Positions 23,751 through 35,643 of a stretch of 64,000 nt of DNA are shown in pieces. The position numbers and the translations under genes are program-made. The notes beneath the pieces were generated by a model. It was not told the origin of the DNA. It was given only the letters and a program-made list of their open reading frames with translations, and made no database searches. Position 1 is the stretch's first letter; each line of letters begins with the position of its first letter. Source of the DNA: Nemophila menziesii (Eukaryota > Streptophyta > Magnoliopsida > Boraginales > Hydrophyllaceae); assembly GCA_029959085.1 (NCBI GenBank), contig JARWIR010000027.1, forward strand, positions 5,146,001-5,210,000, written 5' to 3'.

Positions 23751-24418
23751 AAGAAAAATAAATTAAATTACCCTACATCAGGAGAAGGAGGATCCTCAAT
23801 TGTTTCCTGGAATCAAAGAGAGACATAGAGAGCATGAGAAATGGTGAGTCGAATGTTTAAAATTAGATGAGATTGTATTGACTTACTTGATAAGTATAAA
23901 AGTCGAAGGGTCATCAAACAACCTTGAAGCAAGATCGCTGAGCACATTGAGTCCGTTGTTGTCGTCAGTCGCCGGTGGAACAAATTGTATTAGCATAGAA
24001 AGTTTATCACAAAAAATAACAATAGATCAAGAAATACATACATTTAAATTGAAATGAAATTTCCATCGATCTGAGACATAAAAGATAGTGAATCCACTTG
24101 TTTAAAATCGAAATTGGAAACTAAAGAAACATTATAAAAAAGTAGGAGAAATGATAAGAATATGAATCGATTGGAAGAGAATGAGATATCAAATAGTAAT
24201 AAAATAGTGGCGGGAGTAAGACCTTAATGATGAATTCCTATCTTTATACTTAAAATGGATGGGTTAGGGTTAATGTTTACGTTTTTAAATTTATAGAAAA
24301 ATAAATAAATTTTTAATATTACATTTTGTTATAGAGAAACACAAGATGTATATTGTTAATCATAAAAATAGTTATATTTCATATTTTGATTTTTTTTAAC
24401 TCTATAATTTGGAAAAAT

Positions 24419-24526
24419 CTTCCATCCAATATTGGATGGTCACCTAATTAACCTAATGATATGTGTTTTGTTATTATAATTAATAGATATGCTATGAATA
24501 TTGGACCATCCAATATAGGATGGAAG
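24419..24526. mobile_element. Small hairpin MITE, copy 1
   Basis: Left arm CTTCCATCCAATATTGGATG (24419 on) and right arm GGACCATCCAATATAGGATG (24503 on) are inverted copies of about 23 bp with one mismatch, enclosing about 60 bp. The 108-bp unit lies inside the E1-E2 intron of the unrecognised gene. Also in copy 2 at 62719-62829, with 5 extra bases in the right arm. Confidence 0.7.
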
Positions 24527-25237
24527 TCTTGCCCCTATTAATTATATATTATCTAAAAGAATTAATATTTATATACTTAAAAATTTATGTACATTTATAT
24601 TTTGTGATCTACGTATAAATTATTGGTCTTATTTTCAAAATAACCAAATAGTATAAACACATGAGTTATGTAACATATTAGTTAACTAAAACTTAAAAGA
24701 AACAAATTGAAAGAATATCCTTTTACTTGGTTCGTGCATCAGTAAATTTATGCCCTTATTTTTTAGTAGATACAATCTAAGGACTTAACAAACTAACACT
24801 ACAAAAAGTCTTGAGTTAACCAACGAAATTGGGAATATTGTCGAAATGGTCCATCTAGATCAAAGCCTTCAACGAAGGGAGAATTTCCATTACAGCTAAT
24901 TTCCTATTTGAAATCCCATGGCTTAAGAATAAGATATATGCAGAATATATATAAGTTTTTTACCTTGGATGAAGTATTATTGTTAATGGAGCCTAAAGGT
25001 CCCGTGAAAGTAGAAGGAACTGGTACCTGAACAAGAGATAGAACTGGAGCAGGAGGTGGAGCAGACGCTGGAGCTGGAGCTGGATTTGGACTGTGACTTT
25101 TTCGTTTCACAAAACTTTTACAATAGGGACAAAACCCCAAACTGATCTGATGGACTTCAATTCAAGTCCACCACCAAATTTGTGTCTTTACTCTATCTGA
25201 TGGAGAACTCAACTGATGGAGTATTATATTTCGACAT

Positions 25238-26452
25238 ATTTCCGCAGATCTTCTCTCTGGCACCGCTTTAAAAGCAAATGATATTTAATTTCCTCTCTTT
25301 CCCTTTCCAGCTACCAAAATCACAAATCTACTTCAACAAGCAATATACGCCGCACAACTTTGATTTCTATAAAGGGATATATATATATGTATGGGCCTTC
25401 ACTTGACTACCGTAAACCCTAGCTATAATAGGCTTTAAGATTTTCGGTAACTCATATAACCGGCCCAATTAACCTCTATTAAATCTTAATTGCAAATTAG
25501 GACCTCGGAAAAAAACATAATAAATTCCTCTGACCACAATATAGTGAGGATATATTTCAAACCATAATATAGTGATGATATATTTCCAACAACCTACAAT
25601 TTGTACATCTCAACCATGAGTAGCTGAACACTATGCACTCAATTAGTATCACATAATGGAAGGCTCGAGATACTTTTACATCTATTAATCAGTTACATAA
25701 CTGCATTGTGTTAGTATATTAGTTGTCATGTATCTTCATTTAATAGCTATAACTAAAAACTTAATTTATATACAAATATGCATACAAGGCTGAATAAAAT
25801 TCTATTTTAGCAACTCTCTTCTTCTCCATATTGAGTTTTAAAGAAACAACAAGATCATTGATTAACTTGTTGTCTTTCTTTATATAAATTATAATCACCT
25901 TTTGTAGAATATCCTATAATTTATTTTGCATTAGAAGAACATTGAGACTGGATACGGGGCAATAACTCACATTATTGCAAAATTTATGTGGTTAGCCTAT
26001 CTTCTGAATTATCTCAAAGTGCCTCTCATCACTCCCCTCTTCTAGGTGTGGACTACTACTTTGTTAGATTTCACGTTGCTCCTTACATCTTTCAAGCTTA
26101 GATACATACATACCACCCAAGATCAAGTGCCTTATCTTTAACTAAATGACTTAAAGCTACAGTTTTTGGTTACCTTATATGATGCAAACTTCCATAAAGT
26201 GAAGTGTTAAGGAGAATACTAAACATACTTCTCAAGCAGTAATTTGTTAGTGTATGACTTCTTCTGTATATATTTAACAGCTGTAAATCATTTTTCACGA
26301 TATACCATTATGATTGATATGTATATAAATAACTATATATAAAAGCGGCAAATATAATAAAATTGCATTTCAACAACTCTCTAATCTCTCTCTCTCTCTC
26401 TCACTCCCCCTCCCTCCCCTCCTTTCCCTCCCTCCCTCCCCCTCTCTCACTA

Positions 26453-26525
<73 letters not shown>

Positions 26526-27339
26526 TAGTGACTGCTAATGTAAAACAAGTCAAGCAACAAAAAGGGATATATATATATGATAAATAGTACCCTAACGAGT
26601 GCTTACATCTTTGTTAAATGAGAGATTGTACAATCTATAGACAAAAAACATGCCAAATATACGACATTCTTTATTAGCGTATTCAATAGTTCTCTACATA
26701 ATCTTTAATCCTTAATTACTTGCTTTTACTACTCTAATCCAATTCGAACACACCCATTTCCAAACTAAAAGTTACCATCTTTTACACAATACGTGAATTA
26801 GTACAGCTAATATGAACCAATAGAGTATAATCATGCAAGAAAATCTAATCTCATATTTAAAGAAATCGCAAAATTTGATGGACCAATTTCAGGCATATAC
26901 CTTAAAATGGGAAAGAAATGTATCAACATTTTGCACATGAGATGCCAAATCACATTCTTGACATAACTCTTGAAGCTATTTCTATATAGGTTCTAATATT
27001 GAGACAGATTTCCACAGATTGCAAACTTAACACCCAATTTAGTAAGTATTTTAACATCGATATAAAAACTTGTTAACTCAATTAAATAGTCAAACTTGAT
27101 GAAGTACCTTCATTTTCACCAATAATAGTATATGTTTAATCATTCTCTATACTGTATATTATTTAAGTCATGCATCTTAATTAATTAAAAAGTTCATATA
27201 TTGCTCAAAAAAATTGATTAGGCTATGCTAAATATCCTGTCTTCTCATCACTTGTAAAAGCTGGAGCCACATGACATTTTGGATCTTACATTTTAAAATA
27301 AAAAAATAAATAATATACTCCTATAAAAAAGAATATATT
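25238..27339. other. Upstream flank and single-copy spacer, no recognised gene
   Basis: 25238-25693 is duplicated at 63546-64000 and would hold the promoter of the minus-strand gene (CTTTATAGA at about 25365-25373 on the minus strand is a possible TATA). From 25694 on, sequence occurs once in the window, but its partner could lie past the right edge. No coding similarity was seen apart from the simple repeat at 26384. Confidence 0.5.
26384..26522. repeat. (CT)n microsatellite / pyrimidine tract
   Basis: About 140 bp almost purely C and T: an initial (CT)n, a CCCTCC-rich centre, then an uninterrupted (CT)n run from about 26471 to 26521. It produces an artefactual Ser-Leu repeat reading frame. 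Confidence 0.97.
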
Positions 27340-27344
27340 ATTAA

Positions 27345-28842
27345 TGATGTCTCCTCATTTGTGATAGATTTATATTAGGATGAGACATTATTTTTAGTGA
27401 TTTAGAAGTCTTAAATGTCGATTTTCTTGAGAAATAGTGCACTTTCCTATTTTGAGTCTTGATTTAGTAAAATACTATTTTTAGAGCATATTGGGTTTAA
27501 TTGTTTATTTAGTGTGTAGCTTTAAAGATAATTATGGAGCTTAATTAGAGTCCAAGTCAAAGACTACAACTCATGGAAAGAGATTTGCATGGTAATTGGA
27601 GATAAGGAAACAAAAGCTAAAAAGAGGGAAAAGGAAAAGCTACCTAAATCTGGGATTCTGCAGCACGTGCCTAAAGAAGTGCTATTTACCCCAAGAAATA
27701 GGCCAATTTTGGTAATTTCCTTTCATAGGGACAAAGATAATTCTGTTACAATTCTTTTGGTATCTTAAACGAAGAAGATATGCTCAAAACGGTCCAGCAG
27801 TGTTTATCTTTATTTCCATACGAATTTGAGTTGGGCTAGGAGTTCAATACTTTATCTCTTCCTCAAGAAAACAAATTAGGTCTTCTAAACACCTATAAAT
27901 ACACCCTTATATCACTTGTAAAATCATCCTTGCTTAGAAAAACCTTATAATTATTCCTTAGTCATTGTAGAGAGCAAGATGATGTCTTTTGTAATTTCTT
28001 TTAGTTTATTTCCATCAGGTATGAACTAAACTCCCCATACTTTGGGTTTTTCATAATGTATAATCTATGAATTCTAATTCTTCTATCTAACTTTCTTTAG
28101 GAATTACATGTTTTAATTTGATATTAGCTACTTACTTAATATTTGTTTATATGTTTTGAATTATTGTCTTTCCTAGAACTGATCACTTTAGGATTGTTTT
28201 AATAGTAGTTAGATGGTCTCCTTGACAGGGTGTTTAACTATTGAACCACCACATAATGTCGAGTGTCGATATTAGTTCTGACAAAACATGATTCTAACTA
28301 GATAGTCATTAGCGTTTGTTTTAATCACCATATCACCAATTGATTGTTGCGATTGCTTAGGGCCTTAGTAGCGTTTGATAACCCTATTCTAAACCACGTC
28401 TTGGTTGTGCCGTAGCCCCCTTAGTCGCTCTCAAGGTCTAAGGTATGGGAATTTAGAATCCTGACTAAGTATACCAAGAGCTAATATTCTCCCTTATTAA
28501 CTAGATTTACATATAGAAGGATTAGTGCATACTATCAAAACCTAAGCTATATCTCTCATCTCATATTCTTAATCTTTTACTTTATTGTCTTTTATTTTCC
28601 TAGTTTTAATTACTTATTTTTGAAATTCAATCTCTTTATTTTCTATCTTTTAATTATTTACTTTTATTCGTTATTTCTACTCACGCGATTAACACACTTA
28701 AGTCCCTGAGAACGAACTCAACTTACTAACTAAAACTTGCATACGTCCTGTAATACTTGCTGTACTGTGCTTGTCTAGGGTGAGAGTGCGTCGTTTCTTG
28801 ACTTAGTTTTATCTTATTTTTATCACACCCTAGGCGACACCA
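27345..28842 (+). repeat. 5' LTR of the non-autonomous gypsy element
   Basis: Starts TGATGTCTCC and ends GGCGACACCA, 1,498 bp. Differs from the 3' LTR by scattered substitutions, by a short insertion near 27625 (GGGAAAAGGAAAAGCTACC) and by lacking about 20 bp present at 32652-32672. Confidence 0.95.
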
Positions 28843-28848
28843 AGTTTT

Positions 28849-28866
28849 TGGCGCCGCTGCCGGGGA
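28849..28866 (+). promoter_or_regulatory. Primer-binding site (tRNA-Asp type)
   Basis: TGGCGCCGCTGCCGGGGA begins 6 bp after the 5' LTR. This is the form complementary to the 3' end of plant tRNA-Asp, where minus-strand DNA synthesis starts. Confidence 0.85.
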
Positions 28867-29437
28867 CTTGTGTCTCGTTAGCGTGTGGGTCGTACCACGT
28901 GTATTATCCAGAGGGCAAAAATTTTTGAGCATCAGATGATGCGGTGTACCCCGCGGTACACCCCTAGTCCGCAGGTATGGTCCGCGCCGTGCTATTGGAG
29001 AGAGAAAGTTACGGGATTCAAGTGTATAAATGAGGTATTAAGCCATTATTCCGAATTTTATAAACCTGAAACCTCTTTCTCTTCTCCAAAACTCTTTTAA
29101 CTCCATTAAAGCTCAACAAAACCTTCACCAATCACCAAAACACTACCCAATCATCAAGAAAAACACATCAAATCCTCTCTCCACATCATTACAAGAGAGA
29201 ATCAAACACCTAATCCTCACCAAATCCATTCAGTTTGAAGAATCAAAGAGCTTAAATTTTTAAAAATTCATCCTACAATTTCTTAAATCCAAGCCAACCC
29301 ATTACAAATCCACCTCACCCACATATTAAATCATCATCAATTCAGCTATCCTAGGCCAAATCAAGCTTGTTCAATCAATAATTCACAAGTTCAAATTTCA
29401 AGGGTTGCTAAAGCTTTGAGTTGGGGGTTAATTGAAG

Positions 29438-30634
29438 ATGACTAATAGAACAACAATTTTAGCTAACAAGAGGGAGGTAAAGAGTAACAAGGGATTGGAT
29501 TTAATCAAGAAGAAATCAATTGACAAAGTTTCTAGTTCTAAATTAAAGGGTAAAGATAAAGTTGAAAAGAGTGGAATACCTTTGTTTGATCGTAATGGTA
29601 AAAAGCTTTACTTTTATGCAAAGGAGAAAACACAACCTCAACAAGGTCCTGCACCCAAAGAGAAAGAGGAAACTTCAAGGGCCCTGAAGACTTCTGCAGA
29701 GAAACAATTGAAAGAACTAAATTTTGCTTATGAGAAAGTATTCAAGGAAGAAGTTGGTATAGGAGAATACGCGAGATTCTTAAAGTTTGGTGAGAAGCTG
29801 GGTTGGTCTATGTTCATGGTAAGACGTTCTGAATTATGTCATGAGTTAGTTTTGGAATTCTATTTAGGCCTCTTTAGCCGAGATAGTAATTGTGTTCCGA
29901 TTAGAGGAAAGCTAGTTCCTTTCACAGTTGAGGAGATTAGAAACCACTTCAAGTTTAAGAAATTGAAAGGTTGTTGCAAATTTGAAGAAGCGGTTGCTAA
30001 ACGCAAAATCTTTGATGAGGAATTACTTTTTGAGCATGTATTAGACAAGGAGGAAGTGCAATCACATAAGGGAGAATTGAAGGAACCTTGGCCTTACAAA
30101 TATCTTCAAGCAGATGCAAGAATTTGGCACAATTTCCTTGTCCCTAATATCTTTGGGAACGCACGAACTTTGGTTGTGACTATGAAGTACGCTCTACTGT
30201 TGGACTGTATTTTGAGAGGAGAGGAAGTTGATGTGGCACAGTTGATCTATGAGGAGGTGATACGATTTTCGGTCTCTCCTAAATCGGTTTATAATGTTAA
30301 ATTTCCTACCATGATCACGTGTCTTGTGCGAGAAGCGAATGTTACATTGGGTGAAGAAGAGAAACTCGAGTTTAAAACGAGTTATATTGATAATGCTTGG
30401 ATCAAAGATATCTTTCGAAGAGCGGGTTCTACGCAAGTCTCGAAAGAAGAAAAGGAGAAAAATTGGCAAGAGAAGATGGAGGAACGTTTAACGAAATTTG
30501 AAGCAGCTCAAACTTCCTTAGTCAATGATGTGGCACAAATCAACGCTAATCAAGTGCACATCATGAAACTCCTTGAGCAATTAACGAAAGGTCCAGCAAA
30601 TCCTACCTTCGATGTCAATGATGCGAGGCAATAA
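29438..30634 (+). CDS. Putative plant transposon protein (PF20167-like), ORF of non-autonomous gypsy element
   Basis: An uninterrupted ORF of about 398 aa. ATG at 29438 (MTNRTTILANKREV) is preferred over the TTG two codons earlier. Layout: a Lys-rich N-terminus (residues 1-90, KGKDKVEKS), then a block with LVLEFYLGLFSR and VPIRGKLVPFTVEEIRNHF (about 140-170), then DARIWHNFLVPN, VVTMKYALLLDCILRGEEVD and VKFPTMITCLVREANV (about 225-300). That order of blocks matches the domain called 'putative plant transposon protein' (formerly Transposase_32), which is known almost only from plant gypsy-type and non-autonomous elements. The C-terminus (about 325-385) is charged and heptad-like, probably coiled coil. 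Function is unknown; a structural, gag-like role is an inference. The open frame and near-identical LTRs suggest recent activity. Confidence 0.8.
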   Translation: MTNRTTILANKREVKSNKGLDLIKKKSIDKVSSSKLKGKDKVEKSGIPLFDRNGKKLYFYAKEKTQPQQGPAPKEKEETSRALKTSAEKQLKELNFAYEKVFKEEVGIGEYARFLKFGEKLGWSMFMVRRSELCHELVLEFYLGLFSRDSNCVPIRGKLVPFTVEEIRNHFKFKKLKGCCKFEEAVAKRKIFDEELLFEHVLDKEEVQSHKGELKEPWPYKYLQADARIWHNFLVPNIFGNARTLVVTMKYALLLDCILRGEEVDVAQLIYEEVIRFSVSPKSVYNVKFPTMITCLVREANVTLGEEEKLEFKTSYIDNAWIKDIFRRAGSTQVSKEEKEKNWQEKMEERLTKFEAAQTSLVNDVAQINANQVHIMKLLEQLTKGPANPTFDVNDARQ

Positions 30635-32233
30635 GCCTCGAGAGTATGTTCTCTTTCTTCCTTACCATTTCTGTAAATATGTTTATCTGCTAATTTTAAT
30701 TTCTATTTTTCGAGTCTTTTTCGAGTCGTGGAGACACGACTCATTTTTGAGTTGGGGGTGTGGGGATTCGTTGTCTCTCATCTCCATTTTTATGTTTTTA
30801 GGTAGAAATTAAAATTTTTGATACATGGGAATTAGATGTAGAGTGTGTTTAAGAGCTTGAAAGCATAAGCTCAGTGAATTAATGATAGTAAGTAATATGT
30901 TTTATGAGGTATGTATTTGTATGCTTTGAGTATTTGCAGGAAAACACACATTGATAGTAAAGAAAATATTAGTGAGCACTGCAATAGAAAGTATGTTCGA
31001 TCTCAGGAAACCTTGAGAAGTGTGTAGGCCGTGAGATCCAAGCTAGTTGACAAAACCATTTGATGAAAGTGCTAACGGTAAGAAAATAACGAAATTACAT
31101 AGTGTAGAAAGTGATTAAGGCGGTTCTTTCATGTTTGAAGCCTTTGAAGCCTTTTTATACCTTCTCACCTTGTAATTTTTGATTTTATATGCTATATCCT
31201 TCTCAGCCCCTTCTAGCCTTTCTAAAGCTTTTTATTGAACCACGTTATAAGCCATATCCCTTTAGATTATAGGACTTTTCCATATGACCCGCACTCGAAT
31301 CGCGATGCATAGACAGTTGTTTTAGAGCTTGAGTTTGGGGTGGTGGGTCCACCATTATGGGAATTGTTATTGGGTTGCGATTTTTAGAGCTTATTAATTG
31401 TGCTTTGTGCTTTATATGTATGATGTTTCACCGATTTTTATTGTAACCCTTTCCCGGGGTAATAGTGAATGAAAAAAAAGCTACGAGCTAAATTTGCCAA
31501 CAAGGGCATTAAAAAGAATATATATATATATATATGAGAAAATAGCGTGATATCTCATCATTAAAAAGAGAGTCATAGCTATAGAAAAAATTGATTTGAA
31601 AAGAAAAGAATATATATATATATATATATATATTCGGACCGGCAAAGTGGATTTTTATGTGAACATTTTAAGTTTTAATTGGGTTATTGGGGATGCTAAA
31701 TTGTGCATCAAAGAATTCATTGGGTTGAGTGAGAAACGTTTTATGAGAGTAACTCAAACTCTAGGGCGATTCGTTGATGGCTAGTGAGGAGAGCGCCAAA
31801 AACTCACTCCAAATTATCCAAATATACTATCATACCGTCCCTAAGCCTAAATTACAACCTTAAAGACCTTTTTGATTCTTGGCTATGTAATTGAGAAGTG
31901 ATTGAGCCATTAGGGATTGGTCGGGTGGATCTTTGAATACTAGTGAAAATCGATGAACAATCTATAGCTTCCGTGGGGAACTGAGTAAAGTCCCAATACT
32001 TCTTACATTGCGAAACTAATCTGATTTTGAATTCAAGCCGTGTTGACTGTAGACATGAGAAGTGTACAGGTATGTAGTTTATGAATATTATTGCATGAAA
32101 TTTTCTGATTTATGTGCTTTAGGTTTATTCTATATATTCTGCTATGCTTTTTTCCATTGTATTAAGAATTTTATAAGTGTGTATTTATAGACTTCCCTAT
32201 GTTTTTATCTTTATTGTATCGGGACGATACAAC
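30635..32233 (+). other. Non-coding internal region of the gypsy element
   Basis: No ORF with recognised similarity. Two (TA)n runs at about 31519-31536 and 31611-31632. A polypurine-like TTTGAGTTGGGGGT recurs at 30746-30759. Confidence 0.75.
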
Positions 32234-32249
32234 TTTGAGTTGGGGGTCT
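32234..32249 (+). promoter_or_regulatory. Polypurine tract of the gypsy element
   Basis: TTTGAGTTGGGGGTCT abuts the 3' LTR start at 32250. This is the expected priming site for plus-strand synthesis. Confidence 0.8.
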
Positions 32250-33753
32250 TGATGTCTCCTCATTTGTGATAGATTTATATTAGGATGAGACATTATTTTT
32301 AGTGATTTAGAAGTCTTAAATGTCGATTTTCTTGAGAAATAGTGCACTTTCCTATTTTGAGTCTTGATTTAGTAAAATAATATTTTTAGAGCATATTGGG
32401 TTTAATTGTTTATTTAGTGTGTAGCTTTAAAGATAATTATGGAGCTTAATTAGATTCCAAGTCAAAGACTACAACTTATGGAAAGAGATTTGCATGGTAA
32501 TTGGAGATAAGGAAACAAAAGCTAAAAAGATAATCTGGGATTCTGCAGCACACGCCTAAAGAAGTGCTATTTACCCCAAGAAATAGGCCGATTTTGGTAA
32601 TTTCCTTTCATAGGGACAAAGATAATTCTGTTACAATTCTTTTGGTATCTTATGGAGCTCAAACCGACCAATAACGAAGAAGATATGCTCAAAACGGTCC
32701 AGCAGTGTTTATCTTTATTTCCATACGAATTTGAGTTGGGCTAGGAGTTCAATACTTTATCTCTTCCTCAAGAAAACGAATTAGGTCTTCTAAACACCTA
32801 TAAATACACCCTTATATCACTTGTAAAATCATCCTTGCTTAGAAAAACCTTATAATTATTCCTTAGTCATTGTAGAGAGCAAGATGATGTCTTTTGTAAT
32901 TTCTTTTAGTTTATTTCCATCAGGTATGAACTAAACTCCCCATAGCTTGGGTTTTGCATAATGTATAATCTATGAATTCTAATTCTTCTATCTAAGTTTC
33001 TTTGGGAATTACATGTTTTAATTTGATATTAGCTACTTACTTAATATTTGTTTATGTGTTTTGAATTATTGTCTTTCCTAGAACTGATCACTTTAGGATT
33101 GTTTTAATAGTAGTTAGATGGTCTCCTTGACAGGGTGTTTAACTATTGAACCACCACATAATGTCTAGTGTCGATATTAGTTCTGACAAAACATGATTCT
33201 AACTAGATAGTCATTAGGGTTTGTTTTAATCACCATATCACCAATTGATTGTTGCTATTGCTTAGGGCCTTAGTAGTGTTTGATAACCCTATTCTAGACC
33301 ACGTCTTGGTTGTGCCGTATCCCCCTTAGTCGCTCTCAAGGTCTAAGGTATGGGAATTTAGAATCCTGGCTAAGTATACCAAGAGCTAATATTCTCCCTT
33401 ATTAACTAGATTTATAGATAGAATTAGAAGGATTAGTGCATACTAGCAAAACCTAAGCTATATCTCTCGTCTCATATTCTTAATCTTTTACTTTATTGTC
33501 TTTTATTTTCCTAGTTTTAATTAATTATTTTCGAAATTCAATCTCTTTATTTTCTGTCTTTTAATTATTTACTTTTACTCGTTATTTCTACTCACGCGAT
33601 TAGGACACTTAAGTCCCTGAGAACGAACTCAACTTACTAACTAAAACTTGCATACGTCCTGTAATACTTGCAGTACTGTGTCTGTCTAGGGTGAGAGTGC
33701 GTAGTTTCTTGACTTAATTTTATCTTATTTTTATTACACCCTAGGCGACACCA
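32250..33753 (+). repeat. 3' LTR of the non-autonomous gypsy element
   Basis: 1,504 bp, TGATGTCTCC...GGCGACACCA, aligning end to end with 27345-28842. Confidence 0.95.
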
Positions 33754-33758
33754 ATTAA

Positions 33759-34426
33759 CTTATCGCCCCACTCCTGATTTTCATAATCTTTCTTTGCAAT
33801 TTTCGCATTTCATGAGGACTTATACTGCAATTAAGTCGAAAATTTATTTGAGGTGCAGCCCCTTCCCTAACAGAATATATGTGTTCCGCCATTGCATCAC
33901 CACTATATATAAGGTTATGTAAGAATCATATACCCTGATTAAGAGAATTTCCAAGGAATTTCTAAGTAGTAAACGTAGCTAGTTTTCCCAACCTTAAGCA
34001 TTTTTAGGTTCACTATTTTTTCTCAAAAAATTGTCAGAAAGACAACATTATCAACCTTAATCATTTTTCTCTTCACGATATATTTAATTATTCAGTCGCA
34101 TCTCCATATCAACAAGTAAAAGCTTTCACTGCATTATCCAAATCACTGTCTTAATTCAAATCTTGAAAAAAATCCATATATTTGAAGCTTAATTCATAGA
34201 TACCCAAGAATCACAAAATAATACACATAACATAACAACCGAAAGAGATAAGATTGATGAAAATAAATATATACATAGATCAACAATATAACGTTAACCG
34301 ACTTCACATTGATGTAGGGAGGAGTGTTATTGACAAAGAATTTGTACTATAGACTAAGAATCATATGCTCTTTGATTGGATTTTAGTAGGTGTTGTTTTT
34401 CCTTATTCAAAAGTATCACTACTACA
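33759..34426. other. Spacer between gypsy and CACTA elements
   Basis: No recognised feature. Its right-hand end abuts the CACTA terminus. Confidence 0.5.
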
Positions 34427-34904
34427 ACGCAAGCCTCTAGCGACTAAACTTTTCGCGACTACGCGATTTAGTCGCTAAAGACATGCACCACTAGCGACTA
34501 CATGTCTTTAACGACTACATGGTATGTTTCTCGACTACCTAGTAGTCGTTAGTAATTTTTGTTTTTAACGACTACAAGAAGTAGTCGTTAATACTAAGGA
34601 AGTAGTCGCTAGTGGGTTTTTGTATTTTTTAATTAATTTCCCACCGCCAATGTGTAGTCGCTAGAGGTTGGATTATTTGACGACTACTTAAAGTAGTCAT
34701 TAGAAGTTTTTACTAACAACTAATTTTGGGTCTTTGGCGACGACTTGTGTAGTCGCAATTAGTGGTAGTGTATTTATTACAGCAAGTTGCGAATTGAAAT
34801 ACTCAAAACACTATTATTTTATAATTTCTCTTTCTTTCTCTCAAAACACTCCCAATTTTTTTCCACAATTCATCATCAAAAATTATATCAAAACTTGGAA
34901 AACT

Positions 34905-35160
34905 TGCCCGGGTCAATCATCAACGTGGGACCGCCTCAATTATCAATTTTTCCTTCCAAATTTGCCCAAAAGTAGGTATTTTTTGTTCCATAAAACTCTT
35001 TCAAATTTCTTTTATTTGCAAGAAATTGTGTAGTTGATGGTAAATAGTATCACTTATTAGGTATTTCAACACGTGGGAAAGCTTTCCCGGGTCAAACAAC
35101 ATCGTAGGACCTCCTCAATTATCAATTTCTCCTTCTAAATTTGCCCAAAAGTAGGTATGT
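34905..35160 (+). repeat. Duplicated leader segment inside the CACTA element
   Basis: The block from CCCGGGTCAA to TTTGCCCAAAAGTAGGT (about 34907-34977) recurs at about 35087-35157 with around 90% identity, spacing about 180 bp. Both end in an AAAAG|GTAGGT-like splice-donor shape, so it could be a duplicated 5' leader exon. Confidence 0.65.
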
Positions 35161-35299
35161 TTTTCAACCTTTTCTTATTTGATTACAATTGTATAGTTAA
35201 TGCTAAATATATAGTATCACAATGTATATATCCCTAATCATCTTATAATTTTATATGATATATATATATATATATATATATTATTGTATGAGACATAAA

Positions 35300-35610
35300 T
35301 GCATAAATAGGATATATATTTATTTAGTGATATTATATTTTGTATGTTTTTAATTTTATATTTATGTATTTATTTGGTGATGTTATATTTTGTATATTTT
35401 TAATTTTATATTTATGCATTTATTTGGTGATGTAATATTTTGTGTGCTTTTAATATTATATTTATTTATTTAATTGGTGATGTAATAATTTTTTTTCATT
35501 TTATATTCATGCATTTAATTGGTGATGTAATAATATTCCTTTTCATTTTATTTTTATGTATTTATTTGGTGATGTAATAATTTGTTTTTCATTTTATTTA
35601 TGAGACATTT
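35300..35610 (+). repeat. Imperfect tandem repeat upstream of the transposase
   Basis: About five units of 55-65 bp built on TTTATTTGGTGATGTAATA and TTTTTCATTTTATATTTATG, ending about 35 bp before the transposase ATG at 35644. Confidence 0.75.
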
Positions 35611-35643
35611 ATGTGGTATTCTTGTACATTGGAGTAGTTGATT

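Larger units (their letters stand above)
23286..25237 (-). pseudogene. Unrecognised multi-exon gene or pseudogene, copy 1
   Basis: Exons read on the minus strand. E1, 25237-24964: ATG, MSKYNTPSVEFSIR, an in-frame TAG, NLVVDLN, another stop, SPSDQFG, then a +1 shift into FCPYCKSFVKRKSHSP and a Pro/Ala-rich stretch, with donor AAG|GTAAAA. E2, ending at 23887: NVLSDLASRL, then damaged by a 6-bp loss. E3, 23806-23772: CCAG acceptor, ETIEDPPSPDV. E4, about 23505-23430, basic, has lost its acceptor. E5, 23345-23286: TCTTTAG acceptor, METLKSSLTYDGLSARDLL and TAA. A 225-bp GC-rich insert lies between E3 and E4. The basic, Pro-rich, CxxC-containing composition suggests a nuclear protein, but no family is recognised. 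Copy 2 is better preserved. The stops make this copy a probable pseudogene. Confidence 0.5.
1..25693 (+). repeat. Segmental duplication, copy 1 (partial, runs off the left edge)
   Basis: Collinear, same-orientation match to 35739-64000. Landmarks: position 1 pairs with 35739, 7200 with 50230, 11077 with 54134, 14866 with 54135, 19363 with 59454 and 25693 with 64000. Identity looks about 95-97% outside indels, judged by eye. Copy-specific changes here are a 226-bp deletion in the transposase, a solo LTR at 19598-21170 and a GC-rich insert at 23526-23750. Confidence 0.95.
27345..33753 (+). mobile_element. Complete non-autonomous Ty3/gypsy-type LTR retrotransposon
   Basis: A 6,409-bp element flanked by ATTAA (27340-27344 and 33754-33758). 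Order: 5' LTR, PBS matching tRNA-Asp (TGGCGCCGCTGCCGGGGA), an untranslated leader, one ORF at 29438-30634, 1.6 kb of non-coding sequence, polypurine tract, 3' LTR. There is no zinc-knuckle gag, protease, reverse transcriptase, RNase H or integrase, so it would depend on proteins from an autonomous relative. LTRs are nearly identical apart from a few indels, implying recent insertion. The PBS and TTGAGTTGGGGGT polypurine style resemble the Athila/Tat lineage. Confidence 0.93.

Noticed and set aside
23373..23828. Plus-strand 151-codon ORF through the GC-rich patch
   Set aside because: It is the opposite-strand shadow of the AT-hook-like minus frame and exon remnants, with no recognised similarity.
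24799..24812. CACTACAAAAAGTC as a possible CACTA terminus (also at about 63062)
   Set aside because: No subterminal repeats and no partner terminus nearby; short enough to be chance.
26363..26587. Plus-strand 74-codon ORF with long Ser-Leu repeats
   Set aside because: It is the translation of the (CT)n microsatellite, not a gene.
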